Part shown: piece after piece, positions 26,819-36,151 of the stretch
Layout: each line of letters starts with the position of its first letter
Position numbering within the stretch: position 1 is the stretch's first letter
Assembly: GCF_006442545.2 (NCBI RefSeq)
Contig: NZ_CP083952.1
Coordinates: 4,689,501-4,753,500 of the forward strand
Length of the DNA stretch: 64,000 nucleotides
Origin: Mesorhizobium sp. B2-1-8
GTDB lineage: Bacteria > Pseudomonadota > Alphaproteobacteria > Rhizobiales > Rhizobiaceae
Direction: 5' to 3'
Notes under the pieces: generated by a model
What the model saw: only the letters and a program-made list of their open reading frames with translations
Told to the model about the DNA's origin: nothing
Database searches by the model: none
Translations under genes and position numbers: made by a program

Positions 26819-28354
26819 TCAGTCCATATGGGCGGCGGGCGCGCCGCCGCCGGCCGGACTGGCTTTCGGCTTGCGCAACAGGAACACAAACGGGATGGCG
26901 ACCAGCGTCATCACCATCAGTATTTTGAAGTCGTCGACGTAGGAGATCATCATCGCCTGGAGATTGACTATGCGATCGACCTGCGACAGCGCCGTCGGAT
27001 CGCCGCCGGCGGCGGCCGGCGAGACCGCCCAGAGATTGGGATTGAACGGATTGATGAAGGCTGAGAGCTCGGCGTGATTGACCTGCGTGTTACGCACCAG
27101 CAGCACCGTCACGACCGATACGCCGATCGATGAGCCAAGATTGCGCACCAGGCTGAACAACGAGGTTGCATCGGTGCGGTAACGGGCGTCGAGCGTGGCG
27201 AAGGCAACCGTAGACAGCGGCACGAACACCATTCCCATGCCCAGGCCCTGGATCACACCGGAGCTGAGGATCAGCCAGTTGTCCATCTGCGGGGTGAAGC
27301 TGGCCATGGTGTAGAGCGACTGCGCGGTCAGAAGGAAACCGATGACGACGAGGATCCTGGCATCGATCTTGCCCATGATGCGCCCGACGACGAGCATCGA
27401 AATCATGGTGCCGACGCCACGCGGCCCGATCACGATGCCGATAGTGACGGTCGGATAGCCGAAGATGGTCGACAGCATCGGCGGCAGCAGCGACATCGAG
27501 GCCAGGATCAGCACGCCCATGACGAAGATGAACGCCAGCCCGGTCACGAAATTGCGATCGAGGAAAATCTTCGGATCGATGAAGGGATGTTCCGATGTCA
27601 CCGTGTGAATGATGAACACCCAGAAGCCGGTGATCGAAAGGCCAAGTTCGATCCAGATCTCGATCGAGGAAAACCAGTCGACCTCGCCACCGCGATCGAG
27701 CATCAGCTGGAGAGCGCCGACGCCGAGCGATATCATGGCAAAGCCGAAGAAATCGAAGCTGCGCACCCGCCGGGCAACGGCCGGCAGATAGGCGGCCATG
27801 CCAAGGAAGGCGAGGATGCCGACCGGCAGGTTGATGAAGAACACCCAGCGCCAGTTGAAATTCTCGGTCAGCCAGCCGCCAAGCGTGGGGCCGAGGATCG
27901 GTCCCAGCATGATGCCGGCGCCCCATATGGCCATTGCCTGGCCATGGCGCTCCTTGGGGTTGATGTCGAGCAGGAAGGTCTGCGACAGCGGCACGATCGC
28001 GGCGCCGAACACACCTTGCATCAGCCGGAAGAGCACGATCGTTTCCAGGCTCCACGCCAGGCCGCACAACATCGAGAAGATGGTGAAGCCGACCACCGCC
28101 GTCAGGAACAGTTCCTTGCGGCCGAAACGGTCGGCGAGCCAGCCGGTGACAGGCGTCATGATGGCGGCGGCGACGATGTAGGAGGTCAGCACCCAGTTGA
28201 TGTTATCGGGCGATGCGCCGAGATCGCCGGTCATGGTCGGCAGCGCGACGTTGGCGATCGTGGTGTCGAGCGCCTGCATGATGGTCGCCAGCATTAGCGC
28301 GACCGTGATCAGGCCACGATGCGGCACTTCTTTGAACGGTTCGGACGTGCTCAT
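26819..28354 (-). CDS. emrB: DHA2-family MFS multidrug transporter (EmrB-like)
   Basis: A 511-residue drug:proton antiporter with 14 predicted helices. Motif A GWLADRFGRKELFL and the DHA2 pattern WGAGIMLGPILGPTLGGWL (motif C) are present. It pairs with the EmrA-like adaptor encoded upstream to expel hydrophobic compounds across both membranes. It lies 304 bp after emrA, an unusually wide gap that contains nested inverted repeats. Regulated most probably by the MarR protein at the head of the operon. Confidence 0.93.
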   Translation of the reverse strand: MSTSEPFKEVPHRGLITVALMLATIMQALDTTIANVALPTMTGDLGASPDNINWVLTSYIVAAAIMTPVTGWLADRFGRKELFLTAVVGFTIFSMLCGLAWSLETIVLFRLMQGVFGAAIVPLSQTFLLDINPKERHGQAMAIWGAGIMLGPILGPTLGGWLTENFNWRWVFFINLPVGILAFLGMAAYLPAVARRVRSFDFFGFAMISLGVGALQLMLDRGGEVDWFSSIEIWIELGLSITGFWVFIIHTVTSEHPFIDPKIFLDRNFVTGLAFIFVMGVLILASMSLLPPMLSTIFGYPTVTIGIVIGPRGVGTMISMLVVGRIMGKIDARILVVIGFLLTAQSLYTMASFTPQMDNWLILSSGVIQGLGMGMVFVPLSTVAFATLDARYRTDATSLFSLVRNLGSSIGVSVVTVLLVRNTQVNHAELSAFINPFNPNLWAVSPAAAGGDPTALSQVDRIVNLQAMMISYVDDFKILMVMTLVAIPFVFLLRKPKASPAGGGAPAAHMD

Positions 28355-28658
28355 GGCGCAGAACTTCCAGAAGGTAACAGAAACGTGTACACCGGGTTTC
28401 CGGGCGGCAAAGCCTTCCGTCGAGAGACCTTCGTCGCGGTGGGACGCGACTATCGATGTGGGGGTTACATCGACTGAAAGTCTCTGACGAGCGGATGCAT
28501 GCCGCCCGGAAACCAGAGGACCGACGGGTCCGTATCGAAGATTTCAGATCTTGGGCAGCCACGCGGCCCGACCCAAATACTGATCCTACCCACCGCTCCC
28601 ATCAGACCAATCCTGTAACTCGCCTCCACCCGCCTGGTCCCGGCGGGCTTCCGCTGAC
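28355..28658 (-). other. structured gap between emrA and emrB
   Basis: No gene. It contains an outer inverted repeat GTTTCCGGGCGGCA (28396-28409)/TGCCGCCCGGAAAC (28500-28513) enclosing a TCGATGT/ACATCGA hairpin (28453-28473). A further AAGAT...ATCTT stem lies near 28540. In the operon transcript it would fold into a large stem-loop. Confidence 0.5.
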
Positions 28659-29837
28659 TTACTGCGCGGGCTCGCCGGCCGTGGCGTGGCCGAAGATCGA
28701 CGGCCAGCCACGCGCCACGCCCGTATCGACAGTAACCGAAGCGCTCATGCCGGTACGCAGCGCCATCTTGGCGTCGGCATCGGTCAGTTCCAGGCGTACC
28801 GGAATGCGCTGGGTCACCTTGACCCAATTGCCCGTGGCGTTCTGGGCGGGCAGCAGCGAGAAGTCCGCGCCGGTGCCGGCACCGATAGCCTTGACAGTCG
28901 CCTCGAAGGTCCTGCCCGGATAGGTGTCGACCACGATCTCCGCCTTCTGACCAGGCTTCATGTTGGTGAGTTGGGTTTCCTTGAAATTGGCGTCGATCCA
29001 GGTGTCGCCGGTTTCGACCAGCGCAAACAACGGTGTGCCGGAGCCGACATACTGGCCGACCTTGAAGGACGCGGCTTGATAGACAAGACCATCGGCAGGC
29101 GCCTTCACCGTGGTCTGCGCCAGGTCATAGGCAGCCTTGTCGCGCGCGGCGAGCGCCGACATCACGGTCGGATGCTTGTCTGTCTCGATATCGGGATTGC
29201 CGCCGAGCGCCGCCTTGGCGCTGACGATGCCCTGTTCGGCAACGGCGAGCTGCTGTTTTGCCTTGTCGAGATCATTCCTGGCCTGATCCAGCGAGGACTT
29301 GGCGTTGATGCCCTTCTGCGCGAGATCGGCGGCACGGTCATATTGCGACTGCGCATAGGCAACTTCGCTGCTGGCGGATTTCTCCTGCGCCATCGCCTGG
29401 CTGTAAGCGGCGCGCAGCTGCTCGACATTGAGGCGCGCGGCAGCCACCGCGGCGTCAGCCTGTGCAAGCGCGATCCGGTAGGGCTCGGGGTCGATGGCGA
29501 ACAGGAGATCGCCCTGCTTCACCGTCTGATTATCCGATATGGCGACCTGAACGATACGACCGGCCGTGTCAGAGGCGATCGACACCTTGGCCTGCTGCAG
29601 ATTGGCGTTTTCCGTTTCCTGGTAGCGCCCGCCCGTCACCCAGACATAGCCGCCGCCGATGATCAATGCCGCCGGCAAGGCAAACATCAGGAAGAAGCGG
29701 CCGATGCGGCGCTTCTTCTTCGGCGCCGCGACCGGCTGCACGGGAGGAGTGACCGCGACGGGAGCGGCAGCCGGCTGGGCCGGCGCTTCCATCTCCACCT
29801 TGGGAGCGTTTTCTTCTACCTTGGCTACCGCGTTCAT
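28659..29837 (-). CDS. emrA: EmrA-like membrane fusion (HlyD family) efflux subunit
   Basis: A 392-residue periplasmic adaptor. One N-terminal helix (IGRFFLMFALPAALIIGGGYVWV, about residues 43-65) follows a Pro/Ala-rich cytoplasmic tail. The biotinyl-lipoyl halves (GRIVQVAISDNQTVKQGDLLFAIDP and VKAPADGLVYQAASFKVGQYVG) flank a long coiled coil (residues about 120-220). A beta-barrel domain with DTWIDANFKETQLTNMKPGQ ends the protein. Its ATG 29837 overlaps the marR stop by 4 bp, so it is translationally coupled to the regulator. Confidence 0.94.
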   Translation of the reverse strand: MNAVAKVEENAPKVEMEAPAQPAAAPVAVTPPVQPVAAPKKKRRIGRFFLMFALPAALIIGGGYVWVTGGRYQETENANLQQAKVSIASDTAGRIVQVAISDNQTVKQGDLLFAIDPEPYRIALAQADAAVAAARLNVEQLRAAYSQAMAQEKSASSEVAYAQSQYDRAADLAQKGINAKSSLDQARNDLDKAKQQLAVAEQGIVSAKAALGGNPDIETDKHPTVMSALAARDKAAYDLAQTTVKAPADGLVYQAASFKVGQYVGSGTPLFALVETGDTWIDANFKETQLTNMKPGQKAEIVVDTYPGRTFEATVKAIGAGTGADFSLLPAQNATGNWVKVTQRIPVRLELTDADAKMALRTGMSASVTVDTGVARGWPSIFGHATAGEPAQ

Positions 29838-30313
29838 GCTGCCGCACCTTCCGAACTCTTGATCTTTTCAAGCGACGAAGCTTCGCTGTCCGTCAGATTC
29901 TGTACCATTACATCCAGCGCCCGGATCAGGACGCGCCGGTCTTCCGGCGAAACGCCGCTGAGCGATTCCTCATAGACCTCGCCAGCGAGGCTCTTGACGT
30001 CCGCATAGGCCGCATTCGCCTTCTCGGTTGGGAAGATCATCCGTACGCGCCGGTCGGCCGCGTCGGAGCGGCGTTCGATCCAGCCGCCCTCCTCCATCCG
30101 GTCGACCAGGCGTGAGACGCTGATCGGCTCGATTTCGAGCAGTTCGGCGAGTCGCGCCTGTGCAACGCCCGCCTCCTTGGCAACGCGGACCAGAAGCCGC
30201 CATTGCGCCGAAGAGAGGCCCAGTCCGCTGGCGCGCGCCTCAAAGCGCTTGCGCATCAGGCGCTGCACGTCGTGGATCAAAAATCCCAGTCTGTCGATGC
30301 CATCTGAAACCAT
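29834..30313 (-). CDS. MarR family transcriptional regulator of the emrAB operon
   Basis: A 159-residue winged-helix regulator. The recognition region reads LAELLEIEPISVSRLVDRMEEGGWIERRSDAADRRVRMIFPTEKA, with the usual DxRxR wing. It is the first gene of marR-emrA-emrB, an EmrR-like arrangement, and probably represses the operon until a drug binds. A palindrome (30325-30344) directly upstream is the likely operator. Confidence 0.92.
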   Translation of the reverse strand: MVSDGIDRLGFLIHDVQRLMRKRFEARASGLGLSSAQWRLLVRVAKEAGVAQARLAELLEIEPISVSRLVDRMEEGGWIERRSDAADRRVRMIFPTEKANAAYADVKSLAGEVYEESLSGVSPEDRRVLIRALDVMVQNLTDSEASSLEKIKSSEGAAA

Positions 30314-30324
30314 GAGCGATACAT

Positions 30325-30344
30325 ATAATAAGCGTGCTTACTAT
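30325..30344. promoter_or_regulatory. probable MarR operator
   Basis: ATAATAAGC, 2 bp, GCTTACTAT: an imperfect palindrome (8 of 9 pairs) 12 bp before the marR start codon, in AT-rich promoter-like DNA. Confidence 0.55.
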
Positions 30345-30458
30345 TCAAGATACCACATCGCCACGAAAGCCGGAAAAATGCGCATGGCAGGTCTGCAACG
30401 CGATCCTGGTTAGCGACAGGTGAACGCCCCTCTCATGCGAAACGCGCAGACGCCGTCT

Positions 30459-31508
30459 TCAAAGGCGGTTTCGAACAACCATGGTGACGACGAAGAACGC
30501 GCCGAGCGAGCTGGTGATGATGCCGATCGGCAGTTCCTGCGGCGGCAGCAAGGTCCGGGCCAGAAGATCGCTTGCCAGCAGGAGCATCGCCCCGAAAACC
30601 GCGCAACTTGCGATCAGGCGCAGATGCAAGGGACCGGCCAGTGGCCGCGACAGATGCGGGATCATCAATCCGACAAAGCCGATGACGCCGGCGACCGAGA
30701 CGAGGATTGCCGTCGAGAAAGCCGCCACGAGAAATGTCGTCCTGCGCATGCGGGCCACCGGCACGCCGAGACTTTCGGCGGCGCTTTCGCCGGCCAGGAA
30801 AGCGTCCAGCTTGCGGTGGTTCCACAGTCCGTAAGCCGCGATCGTGCCAGCGCCCACCGCGCCCAGCCACACATTGTCCCAGCGCGCCAGCCCGAGCCCG
30901 CCCATGGTCCAGAACAGCACCGAATGGGCCGCGCGCTGGTCGCCGGCAAAAACCAGATAGTTGGTCAAGGCCGTGAACATGAAAGAGACGGCAAGGCCGG
31001 CGAGGATCAGCCGTTCGGGACCTTGCCCCCTCACCCGCGCCACCAGCAAAAGCACGATGGAGGCGGCGAGTATGCCGCCGGTGAACGCAGCCACAGGCAA
31101 GGTCCAGATGCCGAAGCTGTCACCAAAGACGGTGATGACGGAAACCGCGCCGGCAGCGGCCCCCGACGACAGGCCGAACAGGAAAGGGTCGGCAAGGTCG
31201 TTGCGGGTCACCGTCTGCAAAAGCGCGCCGACGATACCCAGCCCGCCGCCGACACAGATCGCCAGGATCGTGCGCGGCAGCCGCAAGTCGACGACGATCT
31301 TGCCGACCGGGCCCGATATCCCGGGCTCATCCAGCCCGATGGCACGGCCAAGTGCGGCGACGACATCGGTTAGAGGTATCAGCGTCGAGCCGTAAGCGAT
31401 CGACAGCAGCGCGAGAGCGACGAGCGCCACCGCGCCCGCCGTCATGGCCAGCGTGAAGGCCTTGTGCCCTGAAAGCGCGCCGGATTTGTGCTCTCGGGCA
31501 AGACCCAT
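30459..31508 (-). CDS. FecCD-type ABC transporter permease (corrinoid uptake)
   Basis: A 349-residue permease of the BtuC/FecCD family with about ten helices. Motifs are LRLPRTILAICVGGGLGIVGALLQTVTRNDLADPFLFGLSSGAAAGA at the start of the conserved domain and VIGFVGLMIPHLSRPLAG near the end (coupling helix). ATG 31508 overlaps the TGA of the substrate-binding gene by one base. Last gene of the operon behind an AdoCbl riboswitch, so cobalamin or a precursor is the likely cargo rather than ferric siderophore. Confidence 0.88.
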   Translation of the reverse strand: MGLAREHKSGALSGHKAFTLAMTAGAVALVALALLSIAYGSTLIPLTDVVAALGRAIGLDEPGISGPVGKIVVDLRLPRTILAICVGGGLGIVGALLQTVTRNDLADPFLFGLSSGAAAGAVSVITVFGDSFGIWTLPVAAFTGGILAASIVLLLVARVRGQGPERLILAGLAVSFMFTALTNYLVFAGDQRAAHSVLFWTMGGLGLARWDNVWLGAVGAGTIAAYGLWNHRKLDAFLAGESAAESLGVPVARMRRTTFLVAAFSTAILVSVAGVIGFVGLMIPHLSRPLAGPLHLRLIASCAVFGAMLLLASDLLARTLLPPQELPIGIITSSLGAFFVVTMVVRNRL

Positions 31509-32455
31509 CAGAACGCTTCCGGATGCATCGCCCTGGCGATCTTGCCGATGGCTTCGATGTTCGCCGGTCCTGGCGTCAGTTCGGCATAGCGAAGCGCCAC
31601 GAAGCGCTCGTTCCTGACCGCGTCCGTCTCCTTCATCGCCGGGTGCGCCTTCAGGAAATCGAGCAGTTTCCTGTAACCGCCGCCGTCCTGATAATCGAGC
31701 AGGATGAGGAATTGCGGATTGCGCGCCGCCACCGTTTCCCAATCCGTGTTGCCCCAGCTAGTATCCATGTCGGCCATGATGTTGTCGCCGCCGGCTGCCG
31801 ATATCATGGCGCTGGGGATGGCGAACTTTCCCGCGGTAAACGGCTTGTCCTCGCCGGAATCGTACAGGAACACGCGTGTTCCCTTGGCGCTGCCGACCTT
31901 GGCGATGATATCGGCGAGTTGCGCCTTCCAGCCGGCGACAAGCTTTTCCGCTTCCGCCTCCTTGCCGAAGACCTTGCCCAGCTTTTCGACGTCGCCATAG
32001 AGCAGGTCCATGGAGGCGGCCGGGCGGCTCTTGTCGAGATGGACGCAGCTTTCGGTCAGCACCAGCGTCTTGATGCCGTGCGGTGCGAGCGTGTCGGGGG
32101 TCACCTCGCCGCCGGGCTTCATGCCGTAGTACCAGCCGGCGAAGAAGAAGTCGGGCTCGACGGCGATGAGATTCTCCAGCGTCGGATATTTCGGCGCCAG
32201 TTCGGGAATGGAGCCCTGCTCAGCCTTGAATTCGGGGGCGACCTTGTACCATCCGGTGATACCGGTCAGGCCGACGATAGATGGCTGCAGCTTCAGCGCG
32301 AAGGCCATCTCGGCCATGTTGAGATCATGGATGACGGCGCGCTTCGGCGGCGCGTCGAAGGTCAGCGGCTTGCCGCAGCTGTCGACGGTGACGGGGAAGG
32401 CAAAGGCCGTCGAGGCCAGCAGCGAGACGACGAGGGACAAGGCGAGGCGTTTCAC
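31508..32455 (-). CDS. periplasmic substrate-binding protein of corrinoid ABC transporter (BtuF-like)
   Basis: A 315-residue type III binding protein. Signal peptide LALSLVVSLLASTAFA with cleavage near residue 19. The two lobes are typical: PPKRAVIHDLNMAEMAFAL and VEPDFFFAGW in the first, LLYGDVEKLGKVFGKEAEAEKLV as the connecting helix, then FAIPSAMISAAGGDN in the second. It lies 45 bp behind the ATPase gene and overlaps the permease gene. Sequence alone fits either iron-siderophore or B12 binding; riboswitch control argues for a corrinoid. Confidence 0.85.
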   Translation of the reverse strand: MKRLALSLVVSLLASTAFAFPVTVDSCGKPLTFDAPPKRAVIHDLNMAEMAFALKLQPSIVGLTGITGWYKVAPEFKAEQGSIPELAPKYPTLENLIAVEPDFFFAGWYYGMKPGGEVTPDTLAPHGIKTLVLTESCVHLDKSRPAASMDLLYGDVEKLGKVFGKEAEAEKLVAGWKAQLADIIAKVGSAKGTRVFLYDSGEDKPFTAGKFAIPSAMISAAGGDNIMADMDTSWGNTDWETVAARNPQFLILLDYQDGGGYRKLLDFLKAHPAMKETDAVRNERFVALRYAELTPGPANIEAIGKIARAMHPEAF

Positions 32456-32500
32456 GGACTTTGCTCCTTGGTTGAACGTGTCGGATAAGGATGGATTTGA

Positions 32501-33285
<785 letters not shown>

Positions 33286-33289
<4 letters not shown>

Positions 33290-33663
33290 CGAGTGCCATC
33301 CGTCAGCTTGCCGGCTCCCGGGATGCGGGCCAGCGTCTTGCCGGCCAGGCGCGGCGGACGTTGTCCGGAATTGCACCAGCCATCGGGAAGCGAAGCGTAG
33401 AGCCTGGCAAACCGCACGAGATCGGCAGCGTCCGCCTGCGCGTCGATCGACCCGAAGAGATAGGCTGCCTTGCCTGGCGCCTGGAAAGCCACTGCCAGGG
33501 GACGCGCGCAACCCGCCATGCAAGCCACGCCCTCGACCGTGAAACCATGCGCCACGTCAGGCTGGGCCGCGAGGCGGGAGCACAACTCGGCGCACAAACC
33601 TTCGCCCGACCTGACACCGGTCGGCACGTCGCGGCAAAGGGTGCACACGATGATCTGGTGCAT
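33286..33663 (-). CDS. DUF1636 metal-binding (thioredoxin-like ferredoxin-type) protein
   Basis: A 125-residue DUF1636 protein. It opens with HQIIVCTLCRDV and contains GEGLCAELCSRL and VEGVACMAGCARPLAVAF. The spacing of these Cys pairs resembles thioredoxin-like [2Fe-2S] ferredoxins, so an Fe-S or other metal site is plausible. It is the first gene after the AdoCbl riboswitch and overlaps the ATPase gene, so it is controlled with corrinoid uptake. ATG 33663 begins at the conserved block. Its role could be reductive handling of cobalt in imported corrinoid or a metallochaperone; neither is shown. Confidence 0.8.
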
Positions 33664-34190
33664 GGAGCCGGGGTGAATACGATCGATTGCGCCGTCCAAC
33701 TTCCCGTCACTTTCAAAACTGGCGACGGAAGGATGTTGGCCGACCGGCCGACAAGACCGATATCCACGTTTCCTCCCGGCACACCCCGTCCGGTCAACTC
33801 AGCGATGGCAGGTCTCCTGGCTCACGGGTCTCCGCGCAATCCTGCCTTCCCAGCCTTGCCGGCCAGTGGCGTTCCGGATCTTGCTCGCCGCTTACAGTTG
33901 CGGGGGCAGCCGCGGCCTCGACCCCATGGGGTCTCACCGCGTTCCCTTTTCACCCCTCGCCTTTCGGCTCGGGGACCATCACGAGTCGCAGCCTAGGCCG
34001 CGCGCGAAGGCGAGGCAAGGCGGTTGCTTCGTTTTGTTATAACAGAACAAACAAGAGAGCAAGCCTGTCGTCGACTTTGCGTCCACCGCCCGACAGCCGT
34101 TGCCGCTTTCGATTTTGCGCCAGGCGCAATTTCGATCAAACTGGCCGGGCAACGAGGCGCCAGAGTGAGAACGCCACATGCGAGGAACAC
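33664..34190. other. regulatory gap holding the riboswitch and the AraC-type promoter region
   Basis: The leader of the corrinoid operon takes up 33664-33990. From 33991 to 34190 lies AT-richer DNA (TTTTGTTATAACAGAACAAAC near 34032-34052) that probably contains both divergent promoters. No gene is seen. Confidence 0.6.
33800..33990 (-). promoter_or_regulatory. adenosylcobalamin riboswitch
   Basis: Read on the minus strand this holds all hallmark blocks in order: GGTCCCC with a small stem and GTGAAAAGGGAA, then GCTGCCCCCGCAACTGTAA, then the B12 box GCCACTGG (33861-33870 region), then GAGCCAGGAGACCTGCC. It ends about 137 nt before the DUF1636 start codon. AdoCbl binding would lower expression of the uptake operon. 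Confidence 0.96.
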
Positions 34191-35023
34191 ATGAACCCGA
34201 CCGAGAAGGCGCTATGGTTTGTCGAGAGCCACCTGCCGGAGGCCATTACGCTCGACGATGTCGCGGCAAGCAGCGGCGTCTCGCGCTTTCATGTGACGCG
34301 CGCCTTCGGCGCGGCCACGGGACGGTCGGTCGTGGGCTATATGCGGGCGCGCCGCTTGAGCGAAGCGGCGCGCAAGCTGGCCGGCGGCGCACGTGACATT
34401 CTCCAAGTCGCGCTCGATGTCGGCTACGGCTCGCACGAGGCGTTCACGCGGGCTTTTCGCGATGAGTTCGGCACCACGCCTGAACTGGTGCGCGCGCAAG
34501 GCTCGACCCGAAACCTCGACCTCGTGGAGCCTATCCTGATGGACAGTTCACTTCTCACACGCTCGAGCCGCCGCGCTTCGAGACCAGCCGCCCCTTGCTC
34601 ATCGCCGGGCTTGGCGAACGCTACAGTTGCGAGTCCAGCGCCGGCATCCCAATGCAGTGGCAGCGCTTCGCCCCCTATATCGGCAACATTCCCGGCGAGG
34701 CGCCTGGCGTCTTCTACGGCGTCTGCCTCAACGGCGACGACGCCGGCAATTTCGACTATGTCGTCGGCGTCGAGGTGACGGATTTCTCCGACCTGCCCAA
34801 GGATTTTTACCGCGTGCGTGTGCCGGCGCAGAAATACGCCGTCTTCACGCATCGTGAGCACATCTCGACCATCCGGCGCACGATCAACACGATCTGGAAC
34901 AGCTGGCTGCCCGGCTCCGGCCATGAAATCGCCGACGCGCCGGAATTCGAGCGCCACGGGCCCGAATTCGATGGCCGCACCGGTAATGGCGGGCTGGAAA
35001 TCTGGGTACCGGTCAAGGCATGA
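34191..35023 (+). pseudogene. AraC-type regulator with GyrI-like effector domain, frameshifted
   Basis: Two adjoining frames make one regulator. The first encodes an N-terminal AraC double helix-turn-helix (LDDVAASSGVSRFHVTRAFGAATG and ILQVALDVGYGSHEAFTRAFRDEFG, residues about 1-105) and then loses homology. The second frame resumes with LEPPRFETSRPLLIAGLGERY and a complete GyrI-like small-molecule-binding domain ending GLEIWVPVKA at 35023. The shift lies near 34551-34558; removing one CT from CTTCTCAC restores a continuous protein (SSLHTLEPPRFE). Either a natural 2-bp slippage mutation or a sequencing error. The truncated frame-0 product would keep DNA-binding ability. Confidence 0.85.
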
Positions 35024-35030
35024 CGCGCCG

Positions 35031-35966
35031 CTACAGTTCCAGATCCCAATTCTGTCCGACCAGATCCTTGCCGAAGGAATGGTGAGGCTCTTCCTCGATC
35101 AGCTTGAAACTGGCCGCCTGATAGATGTGCCTGGCCGCGGTCAGAATGTCGTTGGTCCATAAGGTCAGCGTCTTGTATCCCCTGGCGCGGGCAAAGCCGA
35201 TGCATTCCTCGACCAGGCGCTTGCCGATGCCGAGGCCGCGCGCCGAAGGTTCGACATAGAGCAGCCGCAGCTTGGCCACCTGATCCGACTTGCGCACCAC
35301 GAAGACCGAGCCGACGACGTCGCCTTCCCGTTCGGCGATCCAGCCGCGCTCCCATTTCGGATCGTACGATTTTACGAACGCCGCGAGGATTTCGGCGACC
35401 AGCGCCTCGTAGGTTTCATCCCAACCATATTCCTGGGCGTAGAGCATGCCCTGGCGGCGCGTGACCCAGCCGATGTCGCCAACCTGCAGCGGCCGCAGGA
35501 TGTAAGGCACCTTGGGTTCGGGTCTGTCGCCGAGCAGGCCCTGAACGATGCGCATGGCCTTGACCAGCCGATCCTGGTCGACGGGCGCCAGGCGATCGAG
35601 CAGCGCGCGCACCTGGTCGTGCGAGTCCTGGTTGAGCGGCGCGAAGGCTTCCCTGCCCGCCGGCGTCAGCGCGATCGAGGCGCGGCGCGCGTCCGCCTCG
35701 GTGGCTTCGCGCTCGACCAGACCGCGCTCCTCGAATTTTTTGAGCAAACGGCTGACATAGCCGGGGTCAAGGCCGAGATCGCGCACCAGGTCGCTGGCGA
35801 CGAGCCCGTCGCGATGGGCAAGCTCGTAGAGCACCCGCGCCTCGGTAAGCGAGAAGGTGCTTTTCAGCCAGCCTTCGTCGAGCACACCGATCTGGCGAGT
35901 GTAGAAGCGGTTGAAGGCGCGCACCGCGTCGATGCGTTCCTTGCCGGGGTGGTCGTGGATCGTCAT
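35031..35966 (-). CDS. MarR-GNAT fusion: transcriptional regulator/N-acetyltransferase
   Basis: A 311-residue bifunctional protein. Residues about 1-145 form a MarR winged helix (LVASDLVRDLGLDPGYVSRLLKKFEERGLVERE, then ARRASIALTPAGREAF). Residues about 155-311 form a GNAT domain with acetyl-CoA motif LYVEPSARGLGIGKRLVEECIGFARARGY. Start ATG 35966 has CAGGAGGAAT ahead of it. An extended palindrome 33 bp upstream is a probable autoregulatory operator. The acetylated substrate is unknown. Confidence 0.92.
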   Translation of the reverse strand: MTIHDHPGKERIDAVRAFNRFYTRQIGVLDEGWLKSTFSLTEARVLYELAHRDGLVASDLVRDLGLDPGYVSRLLKKFEERGLVEREATEADARRASIALTPAGREAFAPLNQDSHDQVRALLDRLAPVDQDRLVKAMRIVQGLLGDRPEPKVPYILRPLQVGDIGWVTRRQGMLYAQEYGWDETYEALVAEILAAFVKSYDPKWERGWIAEREGDVVGSVFVVRKSDQVAKLRLLYVEPSARGLGIGKRLVEECIGFARARGYKTLTLWTNDILTAARHIYQAASFKLIEEEPHHSFGKDLVGQNWDLEL

Positions 35967-35998
35967 GGGGATTCCTCCTGTCCTGGACAGGATCAATC

Positions 35999-36022
35999 AT
36001 TTAGTTGACTTAGTCAATAAAT
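35999..36022. promoter_or_regulatory. palindromic operator upstream of marR-gnat gene
   Basis: ATTTAGTTGAC and GTCAATAAAT flank TTA, with TTGACTTAGTCAA as the exact core. The AT-rich palindrome overlaps the expected promoter and is typical of a MarR site. Confidence 0.6.
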
Positions 36023-36151
36023 CCGTTGCGACGAGGCGCCTCATAACTTCGTCATTCTAGGGCGGAGCAGGGAGCGAAGCGACGCGCGCAAACCCTAGAA
36101 CGACGACATCGCAGGTGCAGGCGCCAATGGCGAACGCCGAGACGACAGCCA

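Noticed and set aside
33800..33990. Considered as a tRNA-like or general intergenic repeat
   Set aside because: The B12 box, the GAAAAGGGAA block and the GCCCCCGCAACTGTAA block identify a cobalamin riboswitch.
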